64,000 nucleotides of DNA from CALBJU01 sp965247125 (lineage in GTDB: Bacteria; Bacteroidota; Rhodothermia; Rhodothermales; UBA10348): positions 868,001 to 932,000 of the forward strand of contig CBDFGO010000003.1 in the NCBI GenBank assembly GCA_965247125.1, given 5' to 3'. This document shows positions 9,427 through 17,868 of the stretch, one piece after another. Both the position numbers and the translations under genes were made by a program. The notes beneath the pieces are model-generated. The model saw only the letters and a program-made list of their open reading frames with translations. It did no database searches and was not told the origin of the DNA. Positions within the stretch are counted from its first letter, which is position 1, and each line of letters starts with the position of its first letter.

Positions 9427-9696
9427 ATGGCTAAGAAAAGCTGGATAGCTAGAGAGAAAAAGCGCAAGCGCATGGTGGAGAAATACGCCGAGCGCCGCGC
9501 AGCTCTTCGAGCAGCAGGAGACTGGGAAGGTCTGCAAAAACTTCCACGGGACGCTAGTCCGACTCGGATGCGCAATCGATGCGCTCTGACGGGACGCTCT
9601 CGCGGATATTTGAGAGACTTCGGACTTTGTCGTATCGCGTTTCGCGAGATGGCTCGCGCCGGACTGATTCCTGGTATCCGTAAATCATCCTGGTAA
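9427..9696 (+). CDS. rpsN: 30S ribosomal protein S14, zinc-free type
   Basis: S14 (89 residues) is a 30S head protein. The long form seen here has a single Cys in RNRCALTGRSRGYLRDFG and lacks the two CxxC pairs of the short zinc-binding form. It is therefore the C-minus type. Like L36 in the same cluster, it does not need zinc. It sits in its standard place between rplE and rpsH. Confidence 0.98.
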   Translation: MAKKSWIAREKKRKRMVEKYAERRAALRAAGDWEGLQKLPRDASPTRMRNRCALTGRSRGYLRDFGLCRIAFREMARAGLIPGIRKSSW

Positions 9697-9771
9697 GCCC
9701 TTGAGGCTTGCTGAATCGTTCACGCGACTAAGCGCGGTAAACGCGAACTGGTAGCAACACGAAAAAACACA

Positions 9772-10170
9772 ATGAACGTAGTAGACCCCGTAGCAGATTA
9801 TCTGACTCGCATTCGGAATGCACAGTCAGCTGCACACCGGCATGTGGATATTCCCGCGTCGAAGCTCAAACGCGCGATGACGCAAATCCTTCTAGACAAA
9901 GGATTTGTTCGCCGCTACATCAATATTGATGACGGCAAGCAGGGATTGATCCGTGTCTACCTCAAATATCAGCAGAATGGCAAGCCCGTCATTCGCTCCA
10001 TGAAACGTGCGTCCAAGCCGGGGCTCCGTTACTACTGTGGAGCGAAAGACCTTCCTCGAGTTCGAGGTGGTCTGGGAGTTGCCATTATTTCGACGTCTCG
10101 CGGCGTCATGACCGATAAGGAAGCACGTCACAACCACATTGGTGGTGAAGTGCTGGCATTGCTCTACTAG
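9772..10170 (+). CDS. rpsH: 30S ribosomal protein S8
   Basis: S8 (132 residues) binds helix 21 of 16S rRNA and in E. coli represses the spc operon. Recognisable parts are DPVADYLTRIRNAQ at the start and GVAIISTSRGVMTDKEAR near the end. The spc-type order rplN-X-E, rpsN-H is kept. The 75-base gap before it contains no clear operator for autogenous control. Confidence 0.98.
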   Translation: MNVVDPVADYLTRIRNAQSAAHRHVDIPASKLKRAMTQILLDKGFVRRYINIDDGKQGLIRVYLKYQQNGKPVIRSMKRASKPGLRYYCGAKDLPRVRGGLGVAIISTSRGVMTDKEARHNHIGGEVLALLY

Positions 10171-10216
10171 GGCAGGCCGTTTTAGAAAAGAATTTCGAAA
10201 CGCATCGAGAATAGAA

Positions 10217-10771
10217 ATGTCACGAGTGGGTAATGCACCGATTCCGGTCTCAGACCAGATCAAAGTTGACATCGGATCGAATAACGTGGTGACGGTTTCC
10301 GGACCGAAGGGCGAACTTTCGCTTCAGGTTGATCCGGATATCGGTCTCAAGTTGGAGGAGGGGGAGCTCCTGGTTTCCCGTCCGACCGAACAGAAACGTC
10401 ACCGAGCCATGCACGGTTTGTACCGTTCATTGATCGGAAACATGGTGACCGGAGTCTCTGAAGGCTATAAAAAAGAGCTGGAAGTGATTGGAGTTGGATA
10501 TCGCGCGCTGCTTCAGAACGGTGTTCTGGAGTTGGCTCTTGGATATTCACACTCGATTTACTTCGTGCCACCGGAGGGCGTCGACATCACGGTAGACACC
10601 AAACGCGGGAAAAATACGTTCATCGTCATCGAGGGCGTAGACAAGCAAATGGTGGGCCAGGTTGCCGCAAAAATACGTTCACTGCGTCCGCCAGAGCCTT
10701 ACAAGGGCAAAGGCGTACGCTATTCGGACGAATACGTCCGTCGCAAAGCAGGTAAAACTGCTGCGCGCTAA
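10217..10771 (+). CDS. rplF: 50S ribosomal protein L6
   Basis: L6 (184 residues) lies near the factor-binding site of the 50S subunit. The start SRVGNAPIPVSDQIKVDI and the end RPPEPYKGKGVRYSDEYVRR are diagnostic. The reading frame is open upstream into rpsH, but the ATG at 10217 gives the family N-terminus. The 46-base spacing after rpsH is ordinary. Confidence 0.98.
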   Translation: MSRVGNAPIPVSDQIKVDIGSNNVVTVSGPKGELSLQVDPDIGLKLEEGELLVSRPTEQKRHRAMHGLYRSLIGNMVTGVSEGYKKELEVIGVGYRALLQNGVLELALGYSHSIYFVPPEGVDITVDTKRGKNTFIVIEGVDKQMVGQVAAKIRSLRPPEPYKGKGVRYSDEYVRRKAGKTAAR

Positions 10772-10834
10772 CGCACAAATTGAGTTTTAAGCATGACCGG
10801 AGGGTCGGAAATCTTCCGGATACGAACAAAAATC

Positions 10835-11185
10835 ATGGCAAAGACAAAGCAAGACATTCGAAAAAGGGTAAAGCGGGGTATTCGAAAGAAAATCTCGGGA
10901 ACGAGCGCACGTCCTCGTTTGACCGTATTCCGGTCCAACAAGAACATTTCTGCTCAGCTGATAGACGATCTTTCCGGCAGTACGCTGGTATCGGCTTCAA
11001 GTCTGCAGAAAGGTGTCTCGGGAAAGAATCCCGTTGAGGTTGGAAAAGCCGTGGGTGTGAAATTGGCGGAGGCCGCGAAGGCTGAAGGCATTTCGACAGC
11101 GGTATTTGATCGCAACGGGTACAAGTACCACGGAAGAGTTCAGGCAGTTGCTGAGGGTGCTCGCGAGGGCGGCCTCAAATTTTAA
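10835..11185 (+). CDS. rplR: 50S ribosomal protein L18
   Basis: L18 (116 residues) binds 5S rRNA together with L5 and L25. The family segments RPRLTVFRSNKNISAQLID and FDRNGYKYHGRVQAVAEGAR are present. The ATG at 10835 (MAKTKQDIRKRV) is preferred over an in-frame ATG at 10793, which adds 14 unrelated residues. It is followed by rpsE after 36 bases. Confidence 0.97.
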   Translation: MAKTKQDIRKRVKRGIRKKISGTSARPRLTVFRSNKNISAQLIDDLSGSTLVSASSLQKGVSGKNPVEVGKAVGVKLAEAAKAEGISTAVFDRNGYKYHGRVQAVAEGAREGGLKF

Positions 11186-11221
11186 CCTGCTCAGCTAGTA
11201 TCTAATAGAGAACAAAGAATT

Positions 11222-11752
11222 ATGGCCAAAGGAAGAAATCGTCAGCAGCGTGACCGCACGAGCGACTCCCAAGTTGAATGGGTTGAACGTCTCGTATCGG
11301 TTAAACGCGTCGCCAAAGTAGTAAAGGGTGGTCGCCGTTTCTCATTCAACGCAGTCGTTGTGGTTGGAGATGGAAAGGGCGGTGTCGGCACCGGGCTTGG
11401 CAAGGCAAATGAAGTTGCGAGCGCAATCGCCAAGGGAACCGAGGATGCGAAAAAGAACATCGTAAAGGTGCCTTTGAGCAAGGGAACGGTTCCCCATCCG
11501 GTGATTGGAAAGCAGGACGCCGGCCGTGTGCTGCTCAAGCCAGCATCGGAAGGAACCGGTGTAATCGCAGGCGGAGGGGTGCGTGCGGTTCTCGAATGCG
11601 CTGGATACACTGACATCCTCTCAAAATCTTTAGGTTCGAGTAACCCTCACAACCAGGTCGGAGCCACGATGAATGCGCTTCTGAATCTGGAGGACCCGTT
11701 GACAGTGGCGAAAAGAAGGGGCATCCCTCTCAAGCGCGTTTTCGAAGGTTAA
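11222..11752 (+). CDS. rpsE: 30S ribosomal protein S5
   Basis: S5 (176 residues) guards decoding accuracy at the mRNA entry. The core includes VSVKRVAKVVKGGRRFSF near the N-terminus, GDGKGGVGTGLGKANEV, and a C-terminal GSSNPHNQVGATMNALLNL. The length is normal. It is followed by rpmD after 22 bases. Confidence 0.99.
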   Translation: MAKGRNRQQRDRTSDSQVEWVERLVSVKRVAKVVKGGRRFSFNAVVVVGDGKGGVGTGLGKANEVASAIAKGTEDAKKNIVKVPLSKGTVPHPVIGKQDAGRVLLKPASEGTGVIAGGGVRAVLECAGYTDILSKSLGSSNPHNQVGATMNALLNLEDPLTVAKRRGIPLKRVFEG

Positions 11753-11774
11753 ATCTTTAAAGCATCCCACGACG

Positions 11775-11954
11775 ATGGCTAAGCTGAAAATAACACAGGT
11801 AAGGAGCGCGATAAGGCGTACGGCAAGACAGAAAAATATTGTCGCTGCGCTGGGATTGCGTCGACTCCATCACACGGTGGAACACGATGACACTCCGCAA
11901 ATCCGCGGAATGTTGGGAAAAGTGCACCACCTGGTAAAGGTAGAAGAAATCTAG
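11775..11954 (+). CDS. rpmD: 50S ribosomal protein L30
   Basis: This 59-residue gene was found by translating the gap between rpsE and rplO. It starts MAKLKITQVRSAIRRT and contains LGLRRLHHTVEHDDTPQIRG, the standard L30 pattern. L30 is a small 50S protein missing from several phyla but retained here. The stop is a TAG at 11952-11954. The 93 bases that follow, up to rplO, hold no gene. Confidence 0.97.
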   Translation: MAKLKITQVRSAIRRTARQKNIVAALGLRRLHHTVEHDDTPQIRGMLGKVHHLVKVEEI

Positions 11955-12047
11955 GTCACCCGGCGTGTGTCACGCCCGATGACCCCGAAACAAGACATCA
12001 CACTGAATAAGCGAGTCTCGTCATAGACGGGGCGATATAGCAAAAAA

Positions 12048-12506
12048 ATGGATCTGAGTAATCTTAAGCCCGCTGCAGGGTCTACAAAAACGCGCAAGCG
12101 AATTGGTCGTGGTGAGGGGTCCGGTCGCGGTGCTCACTCTGCCACCAAAGGAAACAAGGGACAGAAATCACGCGCTGGAGCAAAAATTCCCGTGTGGTTT
12201 GAAGGGGGGCAGATGCCGCTCCAACGTCGAATTCCAAAATTTGGATTCAAGAATCCGTTCCGCAAAGAGTACCACGCAGTCAATGTTGCAAGACTGGCCG
12301 AATTGGTCGCCACTGGATCGGTTGATGGTACCGCAGAGATCAATCCCGAGGTGCTGAGGGGTGTTGGCCTGGTGGGCAAGAAAGAGATGGTCAAAATTCT
12401 GGGAGGCGGAGAAGTTGACACCGCTCTCACGGTATCGGCTCATGCTTTCAGCGCATCGGCGAAACAGAAAATTGAAGCCGCCGGTGGAACGGCGACTGTC
12501 CTCTAA
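12048..12506 (+). CDS. rplO: 50S ribosomal protein L15
   Basis: L15 (152 residues) is a late 50S assembly protein. The Gly-rich N-terminal extension (RKRIGRGEGSGRGAHSATKG) and GGQMPLQRRIPKFGFKN are diagnostic. It precedes secY, the standard order. The 67-base gap to secY shows no hairpin that would separate the two. Confidence 0.98.
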   Translation: MDLSNLKPAAGSTKTRKRIGRGEGSGRGAHSATKGNKGQKSRAGAKIPVWFEGGQMPLQRRIPKFGFKNPFRKEYHAVNVARLAELVATGSVDGTAEINPEVLRGVGLVGKKEMVKILGGGEVDTALTVSAHAFSASAKQKIEAAGGTATVL

Positions 12507-12573
12507 GACACTCTCAATAGAAGACACCGCACCACAACCACCCAGCCCCGTAAGGGATCAATAGACAGAAGTT

Positions 12574-13887
12574 ATGGCTGGATTTACCGATAGTTTTCGC
12601 AACATCTGGAAGATCGAGGAATTGCGCCGCCGCATCCTCTATACGATCGGTCTCCTGATTATCTACCGACTGGGGGCGTTTGTGACGCTTCCCGGTGTTG
12701 ATGCGAGCATTCTTGCAGACGTCAATGCCAACGCGGCGTCAAACAACTTGCTCGGACTTCTGGACCTCTTCGTTGGAGGGGCGTTCAGTGCTGCCGGTAT
12801 TTTTGCGCTCGGTATCATGCCCTACATCACGGCATCGATTGTTATTCAGTTGATGGGAGCCGTGGTACCCTATTTCCAGAAATTGCAGCGAGAGGGCGAG
12901 GACGGTCGACGAAAGATCACGCAGCTCACCCGCTACGGAACGATTCTGGTTACATCGCTCCAGAGTGTTGGGTTCGCGATAAATCTTCAATACGGTGCGA
13001 CCGCGCAGGCCATTGTAATCGGAGACACGTTTTTCATGATCTCCACAGTGATTGTGTTGACCTCTGGTACGATGTTCGTCATGTGGTTAGGAGAGCGGAT
13101 CACCGAAAATGGAATCGGAAACGGTATTTCGCTGGTCATCATGATCGGTATCGTCGCGTTTCTGCCGACATCACTTCTCAATGAACTCGAGTTGGCCACC
13201 AACGCGTTCATCTTCATTGCAGAAATTGGGATCCTCGCTCTGGTTATTGCCTCCGTTGTATTGCTCACCCAGGGTACACGACGGATACCGGTTCAATATG
13301 CGAAGCGCGTGGTAGGTCGGAAGGTGTTTGGTGGATCGACCCAGTATCTGCCCCTGAAGATCAACGCAGCCGGCGTCATGCCGATCATCTTCGCGCAGTC
13401 GATCATGTTCGTTCCAGCCACTTTTGCGTCCTTGTTTCCAGAAAGCGCGTTCATGCAGCAGATGGGAGTTTTCTTCACGGATATCTCCTCCTGGGGGTAT
13501 TCGACCATATTTTTCATCATCTGTGTTTTCTTTACCTATTTCTATACGGCGATCGCGGTCAATCCGAAAGAGATGGCCGACACAATGAAGCGCCAGGGTG
13601 GCTTCGTTCCAGGTATCCGTCCAGGAAAACACACCAGCGAGTTCATCGATAATATTCTGACCCGAATTACACTTCCTGGCTCGATATTTCTCGGACTCGT
13701 GGCAATCCTTCCAGCGTTCGCCATCAGTTTCGGTGTGACCTACGGATTTGCGCAGTTTTTCGGTGGAACGAGCCTGCTGATTCTTGTGGGTGTTACGCTC
13801 GATACCCTACAGCAGGTTGAAAGCCATCTGCTGATGCGTCACTACGACGGATTCATGAAAACCGGCCGCGGACGCGCACGACGCTAG
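12574..13887 (+). CDS. secY: Protein translocase subunit SecY
   Basis: SecY is the channel of the Sec translocon in the inner membrane. The protein has 437 residues and about ten hydrophobic segments. Hallmarks are the plug/TM2 region, the LGIMPYITASIVIQLM segment, QGTRRIPVQYAKRVVGRK in the cytosolic loop, and NPKEMADTMKRQGGFVPGIR near the end. In many bacteria adk follows secY. Here map follows directly after 14 bases. Confidence 0.99.
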   Translation: MAGFTDSFRNIWKIEELRRRILYTIGLLIIYRLGAFVTLPGVDASILADVNANAASNNLLGLLDLFVGGAFSAAGIFALGIMPYITASIVIQLMGAVVPYFQKLQREGEDGRRKITQLTRYGTILVTSLQSVGFAINLQYGATAQAIVIGDTFFMISTVIVLTSGTMFVMWLGERITENGIGNGISLVIMIGIVAFLPTSLLNELELATNAFIFIAEIGILALVIASVVLLTQGTRRIPVQYAKRVVGRKVFGGSTQYLPLKINAAGVMPIIFAQSIMFVPATFASLFPESAFMQQMGVFFTDISSWGYSTIFFIICVFFTYFYTAIAVNPKEMADTMKRQGGFVPGIRPGKHTSEFIDNILTRITLPGSIFLGLVAILPAFAISFGVTYGFAQFFGGTSLLILVGVTLDTLQQVESHLLMRHYDGFMKTGRGRARR

Positions 13888-13901
13888 ATCGAAGAACGGT
13901 T

Positions 13902-14723
13902 ATGATTCACCTCAAAAGCGAAAAAGAGATAGAGCGTCTACGTGCGTCGGCTGATCTGGTCGGCCGTACACTGGGCGCCGTAGCTTCTCACGTTGCACCC
14001 GGTGTGACGACGGCTGAGCTGGATCGGATCGCCGAGACTTTTATCAGAGATCACCAAGCCGAGCCGGCCTTTAAGGGCTATCGAGTTGGAAACGAAGTTT
14101 TTCCGGCAACTCTTTGCACCTCGATTGACGATGAGGTCGTGCACGGCATTCCGAACGATCAGCCCCTTCAGGACGGCAGCATCGTGTCTGTCGATTGCGG
14201 TGTGCTGTTCGATGGCTATTACGGTGACAGTGCGTACACATTCGCGGTTGGCACTCTGTCGAAAGAGAATCACGTGCTCATGACGACGACGTACGAGGCA
14301 CTAATGCTGGGTATAGGCCAGGCGACGACCGGACAACGCATTGGTGACATCGGCGATGCGATTCAGCGTCATTGCGAAGGCCGCGGATTCGGCGTGGTCA
14401 AAGACCTCGTGGGACACGGGATCGGTCGCGACCTGCACGAAGATCCGCAGATACCAAATTATGGCCGCGCTGGAAGCGGCAGAAAATTGAAGACCGGATT
14501 GACCATTTGTATCGAACCCATGATCAACCGGGGATCGGCTGGTGTTCGAACCGAGGGAGATGGTTGGACAGTCAAGACGGCAGATTCGCTTTCGTCAGTA
14601 CACTACGAGCATACTATCGTGGTAAGACCGGGCGAATCCGAAATCCTGACGACGTTTCGATACATTGAGGAAGTCCTCAAAGAACTACCCTACAAACCTA
14701 TTGCTGAAGTAGTATATGGCTAA
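13902..14723 (+). CDS. map: Type I methionine aminopeptidase
   Basis: MetAP removes the initiator Met after deformylation. The family's metal ligands are visible: the two Asp in VDCGVLFDGYYGDSAYTF, the His in VGHGIGRDLHEDP, the Glu in CIEPM and the last Glu in HYEHTIVV. The protein has 273 residues, slightly longer than E. coli MetAP, with extra residues at the C-terminus. The final 8 bases overlap infA, so the two are probably translationally coupled. The partner enzyme deformylase is also in the window, at 22324. Confidence 0.98.
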   Translation: MIHLKSEKEIERLRASADLVGRTLGAVASHVAPGVTTAELDRIAETFIRDHQAEPAFKGYRVGNEVFPATLCTSIDDEVVHGIPNDQPLQDGSIVSVDCGVLFDGYYGDSAYTFAVGTLSKENHVLMTTTYEALMLGIGQATTGQRIGDIGDAIQRHCEGRGFGVVKDLVGHGIGRDLHEDPQIPNYGRAGSGRKLKTGLTICIEPMINRGSAGVRTEGDGWTVKTADSLSSVHYEHTIVVRPGESEILTTFRYIEEVLKELPYKPIAEVVYG

Positions 14724-14934
14724 GCAAAAGCCCATTGAGCAGGACGGAGAAGTTATTGAAGCTCTCCCGAATGCACAGTTTCGCGTCCGCCTTGAAAACG
14801 GACATGAAATCCTTGGATTACTCTCAGGCAAGATGAGGATGTATTTCATCAAAATCCTGCCTGGTGACCGCGTAAAGATAGAATTGTCCCCCTACGATCT
14901 TTCGAAGGGACGGATAGTGTATCGCTACAAGTAA
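14716..14934 (+). CDS. infA: Translation initiation factor IF-1
   Basis: IF-1 (72 residues) binds the 30S A site during initiation. The OB-fold is seen in EVIEALPNAQFRVRLENGHE and GDRVKIELSPYDLSKGRIVYR. Its ATG lies inside the last codons of map (8-base overlap). It is followed by a 111-base gap before rpmJ that contains a GC-rich hairpin. Confidence 0.99.
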   Translation: MAKQKPIEQDGEVIEALPNAQFRVRLENGHEILGLLSGKMRMYFIKILPGDRVKIELSPYDLSKGRIVYRYK

Positions 14935-15000
14935 GCTTCACACTTACGTCACGAACCACACGTGATTCGCTGCGTAAGATGTCGGCTATAACTAAAAATG

Positions 15001-15025
15001 TCCCACCGCTCCCAAGGCGGCGGGA
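15001..15025 (+). other. GC-rich hairpin in the infA-rpmJ gap
   Basis: TCCCACCGC and GCGGCGGGA can pair around a short loop with one A-C mismatch, directly followed by AAAAAA rather than a T run. It may be a processing or translation-control element for rpmJ. It does not look like an intrinsic terminator. Confidence 0.45.
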
Positions 15026-15045
15026 AAAAACAGACACCAATTGAC

Positions 15046-15162
15046 ATGAAAGTTCGTGCCAGTGTCAAAAAACGCAGTGCAGACGATAAGATTGTTCGTC
15101 GTAAAGGCCGCGTTTACGTGATTAACAAAAAGAACCCGAAACACAAACAGCGTCAGGGATAG
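15046..15162 (+). CDS. rpmJ: 50S ribosomal protein L36, zinc-free type
   Basis: L36 is a 38-residue protein of the 50S subunit, found here by translating the gap between infA and rpsM. It aligns without gaps to the standard length, starting MKVRASVKK and ending NPKHKQRQG. The zinc-ribbon positions 11, 14 and 27, normally Cys, are Ser, Asp and Asn; only His33 remains. It is therefore the C-minus type that cannot hold zinc. This is the copy in the main operon, not a stress-induced paralogue. Confidence 0.97.
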   Translation: MKVRASVKKRSADDKIVRRKGRVYVINKKNPKHKQRQG

Positions 15163-15201
15163 GGATAGCTCCCGATCCTGTCGCATTTAGCTGCTTAGAT
15201 C

Positions 15202-15582
15202 ATGCCACGAATCTCCGGAATTGATTTACAGACCAAGAAGCGAGGAGAAATCGCTTTGACTGCGATTTTCGGCATTGGTCGGTCTCGCGCAATCGAGATC
15301 TTGACCAGACTGGAAATCGATCCCAATGAACGTCCCGAAAACTGGACTGACGATCAAACTCGTTCCATCAGAAAGCTGATTGAAGATGAGTATCAGGTCG
15401 AGGGCCAGTTGCGGACCGAAGTTCAGCTTAATATCAAACGACTGATGGATATCGGTTGTTATCGGGGTCTTCGTCATCGCCGTGGTCTTCCAGTGCGCGG
15501 ACAGCGTACACAGACCAACGCGCGTACCCGAAAGGGTAAGAAGAAGACGGTTGCCGGCAAGAAAATGGCACCTCAAAAGTAG
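15202..15582 (+). CDS. rpsM: 30S ribosomal protein S13
   Basis: S13 (126 residues) makes bridges between the subunits and touches P-site tRNA. The segments PRISGIDLQTKKRGEIALT, IFGIGRSRAIEI and RGLRHRRGLPVRGQRTQTN are diagnostic. It opens the alpha-operon part of the cluster. Confidence 0.99.
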   Translation: MPRISGIDLQTKKRGEIALTAIFGIGRSRAIEILTRLEIDPNERPENWTDDQTRSIRKLIEDEYQVEGQLRTEVQLNIKRLMDIGCYRGLRHRRGLPVRGQRTQTNARTRKGKKKTVAGKKMAPQK

Positions 15583-15644
15583 ACGCAATTTATTTGTTCA
15601 TCTTCTGTCGCATGACAGGAGCCTTTTAATCATCCCAATTAACA

Positions 15645-16043
15645 ATGGCAAAGACACAACGGGGAAGCGGTCGCTCGAGAAGGAAGAGTGTAGTTGTTGA
15701 GTCGAACGGACAGGCTCACATCAAGGCTACCTTCAATAACGTGCAAGTGACGCTTACGGATCAGTACGGGAATACGATCTCCTGGGCCAGTTCTGGAAAG
15801 ATGGGTTTCAAAGGCAGTCGTAAGAATACACCTTACGCTGCGCAGATAGCCGCTTCGGCTGCTGGAAAGGAAGCACATGATCTGGGACTTCGCCGCGTGG
15901 AAGTGTTCGTAAAAGGTCCCGGTTCTGGTCGTGAGTCTGCTATTCGTGCGCTTTCAAACTGCGGTTTGGAAATTGCTACGATTCGTGACGTCACTCCTGT
16001 TCCCCACAATGGCTGCCGGCCCCCGAAACGCCGTCGCGTCTGA
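15645..16043 (+). CDS. rpsK: 30S ribosomal protein S11
   Basis: S11 (132 residues) lines the platform and the E-site mRNA path. Recognisable parts are AHIKATFNNVQVTLTDQYGN, SSGKMGFKGSRKNTPYAAQ and the C-terminal VTPVPHNGCRPPKRRRV. It is followed by a structured 111-base gap before rpsD. Confidence 0.99.
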   Translation: MAKTQRGSGRSRRKSVVVESNGQAHIKATFNNVQVTLTDQYGNTISWASSGKMGFKGSRKNTPYAAQIAASAAGKEAHDLGLRRVEVFVKGPGSGRESAIRALSNCGLEIATIRDVTPVPHNGCRPPKRRRV

Positions 16044-16052
16044 CGCGAACGG

Positions 16053-16120
16053 TGGGAATTGGTATTGCGCCGATTCCCAATGGGACTAAGCCCGGCTACG
16101 GGACGCGGAAAAGCGCCCGT
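16053..16120 (+). promoter_or_regulatory. Two RNA hairpins upstream of rpsD, candidate S4 leader
   Basis: Hairpin A (16053-16079) pairs TGGGAATTGG with CCGATTCCCA around a 7-base loop, with one G-U pair. Hairpin B (16098-16120) pairs ACGGG with CCCGT and CGC with GCG, with one bulged A and the loop GGAAAA. Neither is followed by a T run. S4 is an autogenous repressor in several phyla, so a translational operator is possible. That role is inferred from position and structure only. Confidence 0.45.
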
Positions 16121-16154
16121 ACGTTTGTAAAACACCAAACGAGAGGAAATAATA

Positions 16155-16757
16155 ATGGCCCGTTATAGAGGCCCAAAACAAAAGATCGCGCGCCGATTTA
16201 AGGAGCCGATCTTCGGCCCGAGCAAGGCGCTCGAGAGAAAACCACATCCCCCGGGGCAGCACGGCAGAGGACGCCGCTCGAAAGAGAGCGAGTATGCCGT
16301 TCAGCTCAAGGAGAAGCAGAAAGCCAAATACACGTACGGTGTTCTTGAGCGCCAGTTCAGGAACCTGTTCACGAAAGCTGCCCGCAAGAAGGGAGTTACC
16401 GGCGAAAACCTTCTCAAGTTCTTGGAAGCTCGTCTCGACAACACTGTCTTTCGACTTGGATTTGCCCGAACGCGCCGTCAGGCCCGTCAGTTGGTAAACC
16501 ACGGACACGTGCTGGTCAACGGGCGTGTGCTGAATATTCCTTCAGCCCAACTGCGATCAGGAGATCTCATAGCAATGCGCCCGAAGAGCAAGTCTCTTCT
16601 TGTCGTGAGCGAAGCTATGGATCGAGCACGCAGAAGTTTTCCATGGCTTGAGGTTGACCGTAACCTCCTGCAGGGCAAGTTCTTGGACTATCCCAATCGC
16701 GACGATATTCCGGAGAATATCAAGGAGCAGCTCATCGTAGAGCTTTACTCTAAGTAA
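16155..16757 (+). CDS. rpsD: 30S ribosomal protein S4
   Basis: S4 (200 residues) is a primary 16S rRNA binder and in many bacteria controls its own operon. The N-terminus MARYRGPKQKIARR, the S4 domain LDNTVFRLGFARTRRQARQ and the end REQLIVELYSK-like ENIKEQLIVELYSK fit. The N-terminal part lacks the zinc-binding cysteines, the C-minus form. AGAGGA precedes the ATG, and two hairpins lie in the gap just upstream. Confidence 0.98.
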   Translation: MARYRGPKQKIARRFKEPIFGPSKALERKPHPPGQHGRGRRSKESEYAVQLKEKQKAKYTYGVLERQFRNLFTKAARKKGVTGENLLKFLEARLDNTVFRLGFARTRRQARQLVNHGHVLVNGRVLNIPSAQLRSGDLIAMRPKSKSLLVVSEAMDRARRSFPWLEVDRNLLQGKFLDYPNRDDIPENIKEQLIVELYSK

Positions 16758-16779
16758 TAATCCGGAAGATCCAGATCCC

Positions 16780-16819
16780 GCGTTTTTTCCGAGATCAACT
16801 TCGGAAAAAAACGCTTTTT
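16780..16819 (+). terminator. Terminator-like hairpin between rpsD and rpoA
   Basis: GCGTTTTTTCCGA (16780-16792) pairs with TCGGAAAAAAACGC (16801-16814) around an 8-base loop, with one extra A. TTTTT follows immediately. It has the shape of an intrinsic terminator or attenuator inside the cluster, 27 bases before the rpoA start. How much transcription it stops cannot be told from sequence. Confidence 0.6.
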
Positions 16820-16845
16820 GATCACCTTGTTTAGATCAAGCTGAT

Positions 16846-17829
16846 ATGAGTACCACAACGATTCAAATGCCTGACGTAGTAGAACTCGAAGAGACTACAG
16901 AAACGTATGGCCGTTTTGTCATTCAACCGCTGGAACGCGGTTTTGGAGTAACGATTGGTAATGCGTTACGCCGAGTCCTACTGTCATCCCTTCAGGGGAT
17001 AGCTATTACCGCTGCCAAGATTGACGGCGTGCAGCACGAATTCTCCACCATTGACGGTGTGACGGAAGATGTCGCTGACATCATCCTGAACCTTAAGGGT
17101 GTACGTTTTCGTTCGACTGATGCCGCAGATGGTAATATTCAATTCATTGTGAAAGGCCCCGGCGCCTGGACCGCGAAGAACATTGCTAGTGCAACCAGCG
17201 ACTATGACATTCTCAATCCTGAGCATCACATAGCTTCTGTTGCGGCAGGAACCAGTTTCTCGGTTGAGCTCCGCATGGAGTATGGCCGTGGCTACGTTCC
17301 GGGAGACGAGAACAAACGCGCTGATGACCCGATCGGGGTTGTTGCCATGGATGCGATTTTTACTCCCATCAAAACCGTTCGTTACACCATCAACCAGACG
17401 CGCGTCGGAGAGAAAATTGACTACGAAGCGCTGACGATGGAAGTGACGACCGACGGCAGCGTTATCCCGGAAGATGCACTTGCGTCGGCCGCGCAGATCA
17501 TGCGCGACCACGTCAATCTTTTCATCAAGATGGACAGCGAGCCGCAGCCAACCGAAGAAGAAAAAGAAGTCGACGCCGAAGTTCAGCGTGTACGTGAGCT
17601 GCTCAACCAGTCTGTGGACGAATTGGATCTGTCGGTCCGTGCCCACAACTGCCTCAAGGCAGCAAACATCAAGACGATAGGTGATCTGGTTCGTAGAGAA
17701 GAGTCCGAAATGCTGAAATTCCGCAATTTCGGTCGTAAATCGCTCCAGGAACTCATGCAGGTCATCGAAGATCGCAATCTTACCTTCGGAATGGACGTTG
17801 ATCGGTTCATTGAAGAGGTCACTGGTTGA
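16846..17829 (+). CDS. rpoA: DNA-directed RNA polymerase alpha subunit
   Basis: The alpha subunit nucleates RNA polymerase assembly and contacts activators and UP elements. The N-terminal domain shows PLERGFGVTIGNALRRVLLSS. The C-terminal domain shows ELDLSVRAHNCLKAANI and FGRKSLQELMQVIEDRNL. The two are joined by an acidic Glu/Lys-rich linker near residues 225-245. The length of 327 is normal. A terminator-like hairpin sits just upstream, so its supply may be tuned separately from rpsM-K-D. Confidence 0.99.
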   Translation: MSTTTIQMPDVVELEETTETYGRFVIQPLERGFGVTIGNALRRVLLSSLQGIAITAAKIDGVQHEFSTIDGVTEDVADIILNLKGVRFRSTDAADGNIQFIVKGPGAWTAKNIASATSDYDILNPEHHIASVAAGTSFSVELRMEYGRGYVPGDENKRADDPIGVVAMDAIFTPIKTVRYTINQTRVGEKIDYEALTMEVTTDGSVIPEDALASAAQIMRDHVNLFIKMDSEPQPTEEEKEVDAEVQRVRELLNQSVDELDLSVRAHNCLKAANIKTIGDLVRREESEMLKFRNFGRKSLQELMQVIEDRNLTFGMDVDRFIEEVTG

Positions 17830-17868
17830 GAAACGCGTCCGCGTTTGGACGACCAACAGAAATAGACG

